64,000 bases of DNA from Hormiphora californensis (Eukaryota; Ctenophora; Tentaculata; Cydippida; Pleurobrachiidae): the NCBI GenBank assembly GCA_020137815.1, contig CM035353.1, positions 391,501 through 455,500 on the forward strand, in the 5' to 3' direction. Positions 12,188-29,349 of the stretch are shown in pieces. The first letter of the stretch is position 1. The number at the start of each line of letters is the position of its first letter. Below the pieces are notes generated by a model. It was not told where the DNA came from. It saw only the letters and a program-made list of their open reading frames with translations, and searched no databases. A program made the translations under genes and the position numbers.

Positions 12188-13698
12188 AGTATCTCTCTCT
12201 CTCCTAACAGGTCAATGAAATAGAGACAGCTGCTGGGGAGTGTCTGGTGGTCAGTGGATTACCAGACAGGAGTCCTACGAGCAAGCACTGCGCTGAGGTA
12301 TTTAAATCATGTTTGTCGATCTCCTGAATTCTTCACAGTTCACAGCCTGATTACAGGGCAGCTCTTGCAGTACACAGTTGCCACAGCCAATAAATTTCTT
12401 CTTTCCACAGATAGCTCTCACTACACAGCTGCCACAGCCAATAAATTTCTTCTTTTCACAGATAGCTCTCACTGCCCTGGGGTTACGAAGTGTGATGTGT
12501 AGGGGTCTACAGTTGGGTGTGCACGGGGATTTTGTTTGCTTTCGGCTCATCCAGGGAATTGCTTCAGGTAACTTATTTCGAGGCCAGAGCCTTCTAAAGT
12601 TGTTGAACACTAGAAGTAAAATAAACTATATCTCTCCTGACTCACGTACCTAATTGCATGTACCCCAACCCAACTCACCCACTACTTCTTCCATGGGGCC
12701 TCAACCCTACCCAGCCCAATCCTGATAGTATAGTACTATACTATTAGTACCCTGCAACTCACGGCCCCATTATGATCCTTCCAGGGCCATAATTATGATC
12801 CTTCCAGGGCCGTGTGCAGCAGGGATTATTGGGGTGAAGTTGCCCCGTTTTTGTGTGTTCGGGGACACCGTGAACACCGCAGCCCGGATGAAATCCACCT
12901 GCCTGGGGATGAGGATACAAATTACTGACATTTGTAGTTTCATCCTGGAGGAGGGATTTGTTATTTCTCGTCGTGGCATCATCTTTGTCAAGGTCAGTTC
13001 ATCATATTAAGTTATGACGTCATGTGACGTCATCTGATGACGTCATTACGTAAAGAAAGGGAGCTCCTTTTTCTGGTCCTAGGTAGCTGCAATTGCGATT
13101 GAATCAGTTAATTGATAACAATGGTTTCAGGGTAAAGGTGAGTTAGAGACACACTGGTTGATAGGGGAGAGGAACACAAACGATGATATCCAGCGGTATA
13201 CCAACAAAAACAACCCTGCCCTGGCACCCAACTCCACAGACAGCCAAGCATCCACAGCTGCTGCACCACCTGTTGTTGCCACACAGCAGTCAAACGTCCC
13301 GTAAGTACTGTCTGCATGTAGAAGTGTGCTCTCTCTTTCGTTTTGAGTTAAAGGGTACTTCCAGTTCTAAGGTGCCCCCACACCCCCCTTTGGGAGCCGG
13401 GGACACTTGCCAGTGCTATGATGTGTCAATGTTCATATCCCTGGCAGCTCTTTTTAACTGCAACAATAACAGTTTCATGTGTTTCAGTAATGTTAAGTCA
13501 GTGACACCGACCCCTGGCAGCGGTACAGCTTCTGCCGTTCCCAAGCATATGGTCCAGGGTAATCAGAGGACTGGAGGTCTGAACAGCAGTTCGTCACCCT
13601 CAATCGACACTTCCCCCGGCACCATGACAACGACAACACCTGCTGGCGCTACACTACAAACCCCTGCTTATTCTACCGCCTCAGCGGGACCTTATTAG
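5698..13698 (+). CDS. Two-transmembrane receptor-type guanylyl cyclase-like protein (17 exons, 725 aa)
   Basis: Exons: 5698-5796, 6331-6495, 7149-7272, 7504-7600, 7840-7957, 8092-8217, 10093-10208, 10395-10500, 10709-10804, 11110-11273, 11394-11508, 11957-12049, 12211-12297, 12462-12567, 12808-12992, 13131-13300, 13488-13698. They sum to 726 codons with all phases agreeing. Membrane segment 1 is about residues 47-66, an extracellular helical region follows, and membrane segment 2 is about 350-365. Then come a signalling helix ending LLFRMMP and a class III cyclase domain (about 425-600) with [20 protein letters not shown] and [10 protein letters not shown]. The helical region between two membrane segments resembles NIT-type (nitrate/nitrite-sensing) receptor cyclases, an inference from layout. 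The first metal Asp (D437) and the guanine-selecting Glu (E478) and Cys (C553) are present, as are the transition-state Asn560 and Arg564. The second metal Asp is missing: GDAYM aligns with GECLV at 482-486. Activity is therefore doubtful. There is no kinase-homology domain. The tail is Ser/Thr/Pro-rich. Confidence 0.88.
5956..6204. repeat. Foldback element in cyclase intron 1
   Basis: Long inverted repeat. The left arm GGGGAAACTCTAACTGAATG, ATCCCATTAATGGGAT, CAACAGTAAAACTCTAACTG is mirrored almost perfectly to GTTAGAGTTTCCCC at 6204, around a GC-rich centre near 6070. Confidence 0.85.
6561..6825. repeat. AGACG-rich foldback element in cyclase intron 2
   Basis: Ends are GGCAAATATTCATTTGCC and GGCAAATGCATATTTGCC. 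The interior is built of AGACG/CGTCT motifs in inverted arms (for example GACGGAGTCAGACG against CGTCTGACTCCGTC). It is non-coding. Confidence 0.8.
7729..7793. mobile_element. Short MITE with CAGTCGGACCCCGAT termini
   Basis: A 65-bp element with terminal inverted repeats ACAGTCGGACCCCGATTTAA and the complement ending GGGTCCGACTGTA. The TACAGTCGG...CCGACTGTA termini recur at 11726, 22008 and 40497 and as relics near 21504, 34549 and 36610. Termini starting CAGT and TA targets suggest a pogo/Tc1-mariner-type relative (inference). Confidence 0.75.
8249..9598. mobile_element. Non-autonomous DNA transposon, 1350 bp, TA target duplication
   Basis: Perfect 22-bp terminal inverted repeats start GGGGAGCCACAGGTAATA and end in the complement TATTACCTGTGGCTCCCC. 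A TA dinucleotide lies immediately outside both ends (8247-8248 and 9599-9600), as expected of a TA-targeting family. Subterminal regions repeat AATGGGATA and TATCCCATT. I see no transposase frame. It sits in intron 6 of the cyclase gene. Confidence 0.85.
11726..11838. mobile_element. MITE of the CAGTCGGACCCCGAT family
   Basis: Starts TACAGTCGGACCCCGATATA and ends TCGGGGTCCGACTGTA; interior is an imperfect foldback. It lies in the cyclase intron before exon 12. Confidence 0.8.
11873..11975 (+). promoter_or_regulatory. Duplicated 3' splice site of cyclase exon 12 (57-bp period)
   Basis: The stretch CACTGACAAGTT...CCCTCCC(A/C)CAG|CGTCTAGC(T/A)GCCCGAGACATGAGC occurs twice. Acceptors would start the exon at 11900 or 11957. 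The 57-nt interval is a multiple of three and has no stop, so the upstream site would add 19 residues within the cyclase catalytic fold. Confidence 0.75.
12058..12205. repeat. (CT)n microsatellite in cyclase intron 12
   Basis: Nearly pure CT repeat filling most of the 161-bp intron between exons 12 and 13. It serves as the polypyrimidine tract before the exon 13 acceptor at 12210. Confidence 0.9.
12377..12475 (+). promoter_or_regulatory. Duplicated 3' splice site of cyclase exon 14 (51-bp period)
   Basis: CAG(T/C)TGCCACAGCCAATAAA followed by TTTCTTCTTT(C/T)CACAG|ATAGCTCTCACT is present twice. Exon starts would be 12411 and 12462. The 51-nt interval is open and in frame (17 extra residues). 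Confidence 0.75.
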
Positions 13699-14258
13699 TA
13701 CTAATTAGTGTACTAATTATAGTGTATTAATTAGTGTACTAATTAGTATAAACATGCAGAGCTGTGCGAACACGTTGCATAACCAGACAATGCTACAAAC
13801 TGTATTTAATTAAACTGTGTCAAATTCATCCGGGTCTTGGATATTGTATACTTAATTTGTTAGGACACAAGTCACTATAATTTAGTAGTATAGGGCAGCT
13901 CAGTAGAGCTCCCCATTTGTTGCCGTCTGCTGGTAATAAGAGTCCGGACTTTGTGTTTAAATTGTGCAACGGGTGTTCATTTTAGATCTTTTCTAAGTTC
14001 TGGATTGAGATCAGAAACTCAAATGAACTGTCACTGACAGTTCATTTCAGTTTCTGTCTGTCAGAACTCAGAGCTTTGGCCTGAAATTGTCAGTGACAGG
14101 AAATGAACGCCTTGTACAAATGAGAGTTGTTAAGATTATTGGCTAACTAATTGATATTGATTATGTAGATTTCGTTTGGTATTGTTATTAGTAGCTTGTA
14201 CAGATTGATTAAATTATAAAACAATCAAAAAAATGTTTTTAAATTTGTACAAAAGGAA
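13699..14258. other. Spacer between cyclase gene and tRNA
   Basis: Begins with tandem copies of TTAGTGTACTAATTA just after the cyclase stop (13695-13752). A hairpin near 14015-14060 pairs AACTGAAATGAACTGTCA-type arms. No AATAAA is seen; AATTAA at 13807 is the nearest variant. No further gene recognised. Confidence 0.5.
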
Positions 14259-14330
14259 GGGCTCAGCCGGGATTCGAACCCGGGACCTCTCGCACCCAAA
14301 GCGAGAATCATACCCCTAGACCACTAAGCC
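14259..14330 (-). tRNA. tRNA-Pro (anticodon UGG)
   Basis: Reading the minus strand from 14330: the acceptor stem GGCTTAG pairs with CTGAGCC (one G-U). The D-arm contains GTGGTCTAGGGGTATGA. The anticodon arm is TCTCGC-TTTGGGT-GCGAGA, placing TGG at positions 34-36, and the T-arm is CCCGG-GTTCGAATC-CCGG. All four arms are intact, the discriminator is C, and TTTT follows as a Pol III terminator (AAAA at 14251-14254 on the plus strand). It looks functional. Confidence 0.95.
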
Positions 14331-14959
14331 GCTGGTAATTCTGCAATTGGAAGATATTTATATTGTATGCTGTGCTACGCTGCCGAGATATCATGAGATC
14401 ACCCTTGTTATAGTTACATATACATGTCCTGCGATACGTGCATATAGTACACATGTTGCATCTTTGACGGTAATACAACTTGTGTTCAACTTGTACATTA
14501 TTACCGGCAAAGTATGTACAACGAATATGTGACGGAAATGAATATAACCACAGTGGGGAGGAAGGGTCGAACAACTAACAAGGCAATTGCAAACCACAGC
14601 TGTTGTGTGGATTTTATACCCAGATACGGGATAAGCAGATGGGTCATTCATTGAATGAGTTTCAGTTGGAGTCAAATTGAAAAAACTCAGTTCACAAAGT
14701 GAAAAAGTAAAAAACTGTTAACCTACAAAAACACACTGCCATTACATGTTAATAGAAGCCATTGCCAGCAAATTGTTTCATATTTTAGCCCCCTCCCTAA
14801 AATAAAATCCCTCAAACCACAACCAAATTGTTTTCTTCTTCTTTTACAAACATGACAGTTTTCAAATCAGTTCATTTCTCATATTTTCTTTTCATCATTT
14901 TCTGTTTCACTGAAACTTCCATCATTTGACATCCCCATCCACCACCACACAGCCGCCAG

Positions 14960-22227
<7,268 letters not shown>

Positions 22228-22698
22228 GCCGCCACGCAGCTAGGTAATTGGAAGAATTAGAGGGATATAAAACACACGCAGCTAGGTGGTACATAGAGAT
22301 TGGGGTAGAAGAAGGTAAGGTAGGGAAAGACACACATGTACACATCCCAAACATCGGATAATGACAGGGTAGGTAGGTATAATAGTGGTCGATAGGAAAC
22401 ACAATTTGTAGTAGCTAACTCTATGTACATCAAATACAATATATTTCACATGACAGTATATGTACAATATATTACACTCTTCTCATAGACACTCATTTCT
22501 TCACATGCAACTGGTGATGAGCTAATCCTTGTATTTAAAAAAATAATCTCATGCCATGTTAATCAGTGCGTCTTCCGTTTCTGAACAAAATATTGGCAAC
22601 TCTTCAAAGACAAAGTTCACATTCCAATAAAGGGTGGGCCACGAATAACATTGTTCAGTGGTTAGCGAGGAGTATAACAGCTCTTGCCACTGATTCAT
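22228..22698. other. Spacer between two minus-strand genes
   Basis: No domain-bearing frame. Several overlapping minus-strand frames at 22257-22467 show no recognisable features. The region should contain the promoter of the 246-aa gene and the 3' end of the 444-aa gene. Confidence 0.4.
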
Positions 22699-24033
22699 TC
22701 ACCCGTTCCCATCCATTCTAAGTTGATTAGCAAGAGCTTGAGCCACAATACCATCCAGCATATAATCCTCATTGGGTACTAAAGACCTAGATAACACTGA
22801 CGCGAGTATAACATTATCCAGATCAACACCCACCCTGCTGGACCTACTACCTTGTGCAGATTGTTGTTGTTCGTCCTCACCTTGTTCCTCTCTAACCACC
22901 TCAGCGACAAGCACTGATGTAGTCTCATACACCAGCTGGTTGTATACTCTCTCACATTGTATTTCCATAATGTAACCCTTCAGAAACTCGTTAACAACGT
23001 CCCGTAACTCATGTGCAATTAACTCGTCAATAGTCAGCTGTAATGTCCCCTCTTGCTGGTTCTCCGCTCGCTGCTGCGTGTATACAGATACCATCTCGCC
23101 TAGGACAAGACCGGCGGTGGAGCGGAGTAGACTATACATGGCTTCCTCCATCAGTTCATCACCACATTCCTCAACCAGTTGTTCGGTCAAAGAGGGCAGT
23201 TTAACATCTCTCACACCGTACAACAGGACCTCGACCAACAGATCCGGCAGCAATTCCTCAGTGAGGAGATCGTCGATAAGTTTGTCAAGATAGTCCGCGT
23301 AGAACTTTTCTCTGATCTTCACTCCCTGTTGTTGTACAATCGGTGGAATGACACTGAATTTCTGGGAATCACGAAGGGCTCTTGTTGACATTGTATCTAA
23401 CAGATCACTATCGCTGTATGGCCGTGACGGGGCCGGCGAGTATTTACAGTCCCTTACAAAATGTTCTCTTTTCATCGGTTCCGCCGGTTGCATATGGTAT
23501 TGCACGGGCGGGGGTTGTCGGTAGTGCGGATACGGGTAGGGTTGAGCAGGGGGAGGGTAGGGTTGATAGTATGGGGGTGCGGCCGCCACTGGGGGCGGAT
23601 ACCCCGGATAGTAACTGTATTGAAACTGCGGCTGGAATCCGGGAAATTGTTGTAACGGATATTGTTGAGACCAGGCTGGGACCATCTGTTGTTGCTGCTG
23701 TGCAGCGTTGTTAAGGGTACTCAATTTCAGCAAATCAAGCTCATCAGTTTTCTTCCTTCTACCCCGGATATCCCCCCGTGCCCGTCTAGTATGGTGCCTC
23801 TCATCTTCCTCTGAGTCATTCTGCTGGTCGTTAATACTCCCCTGGCTGTATAACCGACGGCGTCGCTGAGGCTTTGCTTCAATACCATCGTGACTTCGAA
23901 CTGGATACAAGTGAGGTTGGGAGTTACGGGTTTTGGAGAGATGCTCAATTTGTCGGGCTTTGGCTTTAGCTCGTTGGTACGCTTTGATGGCTTCATCCAG
24001 CGTGGGAGGGGCATATCCGTAGCCTTGGCTCAT
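22699..24033 (-). CDS. Unrecognised 444-aa protein, Pro/Tyr/Gln-rich middle, helical C-terminal half
   Basis: A single open exon reading from ATG 24033 to the stop at 22699. A good acceptor (TTCCAACAG) lies 10 nt upstream, so the 5' end is probably spliced from an untranslated or further coding exon. Residues about 5-35 are a basic amphipathic stretch (LDEAIKAYQRAKAKARQIEHL). Residues 50-110 are basic and acidic, 110-195 are rich in Pro, Tyr and Gln, and 230-440 are dense in Leu, Glu and Asp with helical heptads (YADYLDKLIDDLLTEELLPD; LTIDELIAHELRDVVNEFLK). The acidic amphipathic C-terminus recalls ciliary or centrosomal helical proteins, but I cannot name a family. No membrane segments. Confidence 0.65.
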   Translation of the reverse strand: MSQGYGYAPPTLDEAIKAYQRAKAKARQIEHLSKTRNSQPHLYPVRSHDGIEAKPQRRRRLYSQGSINDQQNDSEEDERHHTRRARGDIRGRRKKTDELDLLKLSTLNNAAQQQQQMVPAWSQQYPLQQFPGFQPQFQYSYYPGYPPPVAAAPPYYQPYPPPAQPYPYPHYRQPPPVQYHMQPAEPMKREHFVRDCKYSPAPSRPYSDSDLLDTMSTRALRDSQKFSVIPPIVQQQGVKIREKFYADYLDKLIDDLLTEELLPDLLVEVLLYGVRDVKLPSLTEQLVEECGDELMEEAMYSLLRSTAGLVLGEMVSVYTQQRAENQQEGTLQLTIDELIAHELRDVVNEFLKGYIMEIQCERVYNQLVYETTSVLVAEVVREEQGEDEQQQSAQGSRSSRVGVDLDNVILASVLSRSLVPNEDYMLDGIVAQALANQLRMDGNG

Positions 24034-24091
24034 CACTAGAGACCTGTTGGAACAGTTAAACGATTAGAAAATCCAGTTAACAGTTTAAATA

Positions 24092-24957
24092 TTGCTAGGA
24101 TACAGTAACCCAGAGGCAGTGAGATATGGAACTGGTCCTCCACCAAAGTCTACCTGGGATCGTTTGGAGGTTCCGTCTACGAGAAAGCTTAATACGCTGT
24201 CGAAGAAAAGGCTTTTAGATTTTACTAAGAGGGCGTGTGGTATTTTGCTTGAACAGACATTTCCACTGATTCAAAAGTTGTGTGACAAGGGTTCTGAAAG
24301 TATGATGGTGAGAGAGTGCGAAAAGGAGCTCAGAGAACATGGAAAGGAGCTAATTACAGCTCAACGAGACCTCGTAGCAGCACAAGAGGAACTACTCAAT
24401 ATCCAGAGGCAGTTGCTTGAGAAGAGGGAGGTTGAGATTACAGCTGTGCAATCAACGGCACAGCAAGAAATAAAGAGCTTCTCATCCGTTTTGGAGAAAG
24501 AATTGCCTAGGATCTGGCGCCAAAGAAGATTCAATCAGCTATTGTGGCAGCCTCTGAGGACCGTGGTTGTAACATCATCATCCATGGCCTGGAAGAGTCA
24601 ACAAATAGTAGCGTGGAGCTTGAAACTCAAGTTGAGTCTCTTCTTGTTGAGCTAGAAGAGTCTCAGAATGTGAAATCAGTGGAGCGCTTGGGAAGGCAGT
24701 CTTAAACTGTCAGACCAGTGAAAGTCGTACTGAAGAGCAGGGACGCTCAGATGTCGATCCTATCGAAAAAATTCCGACTAAAAAGGACCGGCAAGTTCGA
24801 TAAAGTCTATATTTCGCCTGACAGGACTTTGGAGGAACGAAATGAAAGAAGACAGCTCGTTGATCGACTGAAGGAAATGGTGCAAAGGTCTCCTGGAAAA
24901 CATTACTTCATTCGTGGGAAAGAGGTGGTGGAAGCACCAGGGACCGCTGAGAATTGA
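24092..24957 (+). pseudogene. Decayed non-LTR ORF1 fragment
   Basis: Two frames (24092-24655 and 24718-24957) parallel the intact ORF1 at 32232-33200. Both share a coiled-coil block (AAQEELLNIQRQLLEKRE) followed by EITAVQSTA and KSFSSVL, then a downstream segment (YISPDRTLEERNERRQLV). Frameshifts separate the parts. Confidence 0.75.
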
Positions 24958-25117
24958 AATTAATTTTGTTGAGTTTAGAAATTAGAAGTGATGAGCGAGG
25001 AAAGGACAGTTGAGTTGAAAGGTGGTCATTTGTTTGATAGCCTCAATTATTTTTCAAGTTTCAAGTTTCAAGTTTTAGGAAAACTTTTTAAATTCCGGCA
25101 TCTGGGTTTTAATTTTT

Positions 25118-25566
25118 AAATCCGAATGCCCGTCACGGGTGAAACTTTCAGCCGTGACGGGCATTCGGATTTACCGTGAAAGTGTCGCTGATACCCACTT
25201 TTGGCATCACTTTTCATTGACGCAACTCACAAAATTGGCACATGGGTCACGGCATTAACAACACACGGCACACCCGTCACCCAGGTTTTAAAAGTTTATC
25301 AAGACGACACCGGGGTTTGGCAAACGTTGCTGGCCCCCGATAGGGATCCCTAATAAAGTTGTGACTTGTCACCAAACATGTGGTTCCCGTGGCGGCGCGG
25401 CTTCAAAATGCGCGATTGTAACTTGTCACCGCATGGTTTACGCCGCGCCGCAGCTACGCGCAGTGGGAACCACGTGCGTTTTGGTACGCACACACGCGGT
25501 GACAAGTCACAACCGCGCCTCCGCAAGACTACAGTGACAAGTCACAACTTTATTAGGGATCCCTAT
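25118..25566. repeat. Hairpin and foldback pair
   Basis: 25118-25178 is a near-perfect hairpin (AAATCCGAATGCCCGTCACG and its complement). 25341-25566 is a foldback with ends TAGGGATCCCTAATAAAGTT and AACTTTATTAGGGATCCCTA and subterminal GTGACTTGTCAC repeats. Both are non-coding. Confidence 0.8.
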
Positions 25567-26958
25567 AGGGATAAGGCAGCGCTTTTCAACACCGGGGTCT
25601 CAGATAATTTAAAAGTTTGACGGTTTCTGAAAAATTCTGATCTGGGATTTTCTTCAATAAATAATAACGCGCGCGTAAGCGCGGCGTAAATTTTGGTTTT
25701 GCGCGCGAGACAAGGCATCAAGATTTTTTCATCGCGCGTTTAAAAAAGTTTAAATTTTGACAAGCTCTACGGTGGCAGATTCCGGCCAAGAGTTTTTTTC
25801 AATCAAGTGAAATATTTTTGTTTGAAGTTTTATAATCCATATAATAATTTCCAAAATGTTAGTCCGATAATTGTTTTCTCCCTACTCCTCCTACAGTTTT
25901 TGAGCTAGACCCCTGAAAATTTGTACACTGGTACTTTGGACCAAGGCGGGTGTAAGTACGGGCTCAGATTTTTGATCCGATCTTTACAACAGTGACGTCA
26001 CGGGGTGACGTCATTGCGCCAAAAATACTTACATTTTTCAAACGCTTCTAAGACCCTGAAAACGGCTCTAAATCAAAAAACTAACGCAATAGTGGGGAAA
26101 GAGAATCGTTTGAACTTCATTTTACATGATAACGATTTCCCGTAACTCAATGTTTAAGGGTCGTAAATCGCGTCGGGAAAGTTAAAAATACCAAAAATAC
26201 GATATTTTTCACCGTAGCCACCCAAAATCTTATCCAATCGATATGAAACTTGGTCGTTATGTGAACTTTAATGTCCTTTGGCCAGGGGTTCCCGGAAAAC
26301 GGATTGGCAAGATGAGAACTGACCGGAGTTCTTATAATTCTAAATTCACGAATTTGGAATTTTTCGTCGACTTTTTTTGGCGACATAAAACGCGAGGAAA
26401 TTTTCAATGAATTTTAAAATTTTACACTGCGCGCGTAATTCTAGGTTCCGCGCGCGGCGTAAAAAAGCAGCGCTTTTTTGGAAAAATTCGCGCGTTACAG
26501 TAAATGATTTACCAATTACCATTTACCAGGTCACGGGTTCCCAGCAAACGGGTACTCTAGTAATAATAATAACTAAGTTTATATTCCGCCCATATCCGAC
26601 AGGGACAGAGCAGCGAAACTGCTGCTGTCACTGAAGGATGATCTGAACGGTTAATATACTGGTAAGACCTCGCCAACTTATCCCTAATAGAACAAAAAAT
26701 AATAAAGAAAAATTACACCGGCTCACATTACTATCGGCTCACATAACTATCGGTGACTGATTACATAACAGACTGAGTTAGAGTCCTGGAACTCTAAAAA
26801 TTGATATAAAAGTCCGTATATTGGGACACAGAAAAACACTCGTGCTATGAAAAACCCCAATCTATGCTTCACACTTCTGCTCGCCACGAGCTTAAATACA
26901 GAAAAATAATTAAAAACGGGTACCAGCTAGAGCACATACCTCAGCAAGAAGGAGAGTG
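25567..26958. other. Repeat-derived spacer
   Basis: Contains CGCGCG-rich patches (25665-25740, 26430-26495). A 73-bp arm at 25765-25837 is the reverse complement of 30197-30270. Otherwise AT-rich with no coding signal. Confidence 0.5.
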
Positions 26959-27384
26959 TTAAGAGGACAGTCCAGTCTCACCAAAAGCCTCAGTGAAAAG
27001 ACTAGTCTTGAGCTTAGACTTGAAAGATTCCACAGACTCAACAGCTCTCAGATCAAGTGGAAGCCTATTCCAGACTTCAGGCAGGTAAACCGACGGACGT
27101 CTTCTTCTCAACTTGGAAGTCGCGTTGACACTTGATAGCTTAGGGTACTTCAGCTTGAGGCCATCAGGCCAAGCATTTCCTCTAGTAGCCCGGATCACAT
27201 GAAGTCCATCATCAACAGGGACCTGATCTTGCAGGTAGTCAGGGGCCAATCCATGTACAATCTTGTACGCCATAAGGCATGCTTTGAACGTGACTCGTTG
27301 TTCCACAGGAAGAACATGCAATTCTTTCAAGTATGGCAAACTTTTCAACACTACTTTAAACAAATTAATTTGAGGAGCGGCAAC
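26959..27384 (-). pseudogene. Non-LTR reverse transcriptase C-terminal fragment
   Basis: Reads LKELHVLPVEQRVTFKACLM, YKIVHGLAPDYL, and YLPEVWNRLPLDLR, then FKSKLKTSLF. This is the usual C-terminal tail of Jockey/CR1-group ORF2 proteins (RI.FK..LLVYK..HG.AP.YL, WN.LP...R). The rest of the element is missing, and the fragment abuts the ORF1 of another element at about 27400 in opposite orientation. Confidence 0.8.
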
Positions 27385-27414
27385 CCCCTCCTCAACCCTT
27401 GTAGACGCAGCCAA

Positions 27415-28557
27415 ATGACCGATGACCTGACCGTCAAAGATGTACTGGCGGAGCTGAAAAATGCTGTCGGAGCGAAGGGGAAGGTAGTGATTGAGGCCTA
27501 CGACTACCATGCCGATCATACCGTTAATGTGGACTCCATTGCAAGTAAGAAGGTGGAGGAACTGGGTCCGGTCTGTAAGGCTCTAAACGTGTTACTTGTC
27601 GGGCGGGATGGGAAAAGCCGAGAAATGACGGAGTTGGCGGATAAGATCGTCCTACGTATTGAGGGGTTGTTTCCTATCGGCTGTCAAGATTGTGGTGAAA
27701 ATTACAGGGTTAAACTTGGTACCACACCCCCTTCATCTTGTTTTCTTTGCGGACAAGGGGCCCACTCATGCAAGCAGTCAATTAAGGGGAACCGTAAAGG
27801 CTCAGTGTGGGTTTGCTCGTATTGCTGGGAGAAAAATGAGCCTAACACCGACATCACTGTTGTTGAAACGCCAGAGATAAAGCCCGATGATGAGAAAAAG
27901 GACGAACCAGAGGATGATGGAAAAACTCTGGAACTGACCCCAGAGAACGTGTGTAAGCACTTTCTCAACCGGAAGTGCCGCTATGGGCGAAATGGAACCA
28001 AGGAAGTAGAGGGGAGGTCATGTCCGAAACTCCACCCGAGACTCTGCAAGAGGTTTTGTAACTATGGGGCATCGAAACGCTTTGGATGCGTGAAAGGTGG
28101 TTCGTGTAAGTTCTACCACCCTCCCCTATGCAAGGGATCTGAGGTGAGACGGGAGTGCTATGATAAAATGTGCACACTGAATCACCTTCTACATACAAAA
28201 CGGGATCGTATAGAAGGGCGAGGAGAAGATCGACCGGTCCTGGACAGGACCAGGAAAGCACACTCCCAGGCAGCTGGAGACCGGGCGGAAGATTTTAACT
28301 CAAAACGCCCAAAGCAAGCTCCAGGAAACAGGAACAAGAATTCGGCTGAAAAGTTCTCTCAGCCAGACGAGAGGGTGACCCATGATTTTTTGGAGATGAA
28401 ACTGGAAGTTCTGAAAGCCGAGATACAACAGTCGGTGATGACCCAGTTTTTGGACTTAAAGTCGTTTCTGCAGCGGCAGTACGGAGCAGGGGAGAAACCC
28501 CACAATCCTTGGGGACTAGCAGGAACCCAGCCCCTGTATCAAACTTTCGCCTATTAA
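27415..28557 (+). CDS. Non-LTR ORF1 with Cys/His zinc fingers
   Basis: A 380-aa intact frame from ATG 27415. It has a Cys-rich cluster (CQDCGEN, CFLCGQGAHSC, CSYCWE) at about residues 85-140, then three CCCH-like repeats (CKHFLNRKCRYG...CPKLH, CKRFCNYG...CKFYH, C...MCTLNH), then a basic region and a C-terminal helix. CCCH-bearing ORF1 proteins are known in several invertebrate LINEs. It overlaps the start of an endonuclease frame, so I read it as element ORF1, not a host gene. Confidence 0.7.
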   Translation: MTDDLTVKDVLAELKNAVGAKGKVVIEAYDYHADHTVNVDSIASKKVEELGPVCKALNVLLVGRDGKSREMTELADKIVLRIEGLFPIGCQDCGENYRVKLGTTPPSSCFLCGQGAHSCKQSIKGNRKGSVWVCSYCWEKNEPNTDITVVETPEIKPDDEKKDEPEDDGKTLELTPENVCKHFLNRKCRYGRNGTKEVEGRSCPKLHPRLCKRFCNYGASKRFGCVKGGSCKFYHPPLCKGSEVRRECYDKMCTLNHLLHTKRDRIEGRGEDRPVLDRTRKAHSQAAGDRAEDFNSKRPKQAPGNRNKNSAEKFSQPDERVTHDFLEMKLEVLKAEIQQSVMTQFLDLKSFLQRQYGAGEKPHNPWGLAGTQPLYQTFAY

Positions 28558-29148
28558 ATGCTAGGAGTTTCTGTCCATCAGCTGAAAGTACCTGGAAGTT
28601 AGAGGTAGTGCGTGATATGGTGGACGAGGACGCCACACCAGTGGCATTTTTGGGGATCACCGAGACCTGGTGGCGGTGTTATATGACTGAGGCCCAGGTA
28701 CAAATCCCCGAGTACAACCTTGCTAGGTGTGACAGGCAGGGTAGAGTTGGAGGAGGTTGTGTACTGGGAGCGGTTGGAGACTCTGAAAATCATGTCCCTT
28801 CAGAGGCGACGCCAGAGGTACGAGCTTATACATGTCTGGAAAATCTATCATGGACTAGTACCTAACTGTGTAGGAATGGAATTCCAGACAGGCCGCTTGG
28901 GGATACAGGTCAAAACGCAGAAGTATCCTTATTGGGCTGATAGGAGGCGAGCTACCCAGCTGTTCAACTCGTTCAGTTACAGGGCTCCTCAGTTGTGGAA
29001 TAAACTGCCCCGAGAGGTGACCCTTTGTGAAACATTGGCAGGGTTTAAGGCTAGCCTGGGTTCTTTCATGAAGGAGTACAAGGACAGGCCTCCAGTGAGA
29101 GGGTACCCCACGGTCCCGAATGACTTCAGTCAGGCGGCGAAATCTTAG
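28509..29148 (+). pseudogene. Internally deleted LINE ORF2 (endonuclease start joined to RT tail)
   Basis: The first part reads FRLLNARSFCPSAESTWKLE and AFLGITETWW, the N-terminal APE endonuclease signature. About 60 codons later the sequence switches to an RT C-terminal tail (YELIHVWKIYHGLVPN, LWNKLPREV, FKASLGSF). The whole reverse transcriptase core is absent. Together with 27415-28557 this is a deletion derivative. A 3' tail with TGTGTGTGATTTTGC repeats (29148-29195) and ATTTG repeats (29309-29328) follows. Confidence 0.75.
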
Positions 29149-29349
29149 CTGTGTGTGATTTTGCTGTGTGTGATTTTGCTGTGTGTGATTTTGCTGATGA
29201 CTGACCACATGACGGGGCGATTCGTTTTTAAATATTTTGAGTTAAGACTTGACAAGGAGGACCCACTCGCTGGGAAATCCGCACGCGTTTAGATTGTGTA
29301 AATTTAATTTGATTTGATTTGATTTGATGTAGGTGTCTTGGTGACCGTG

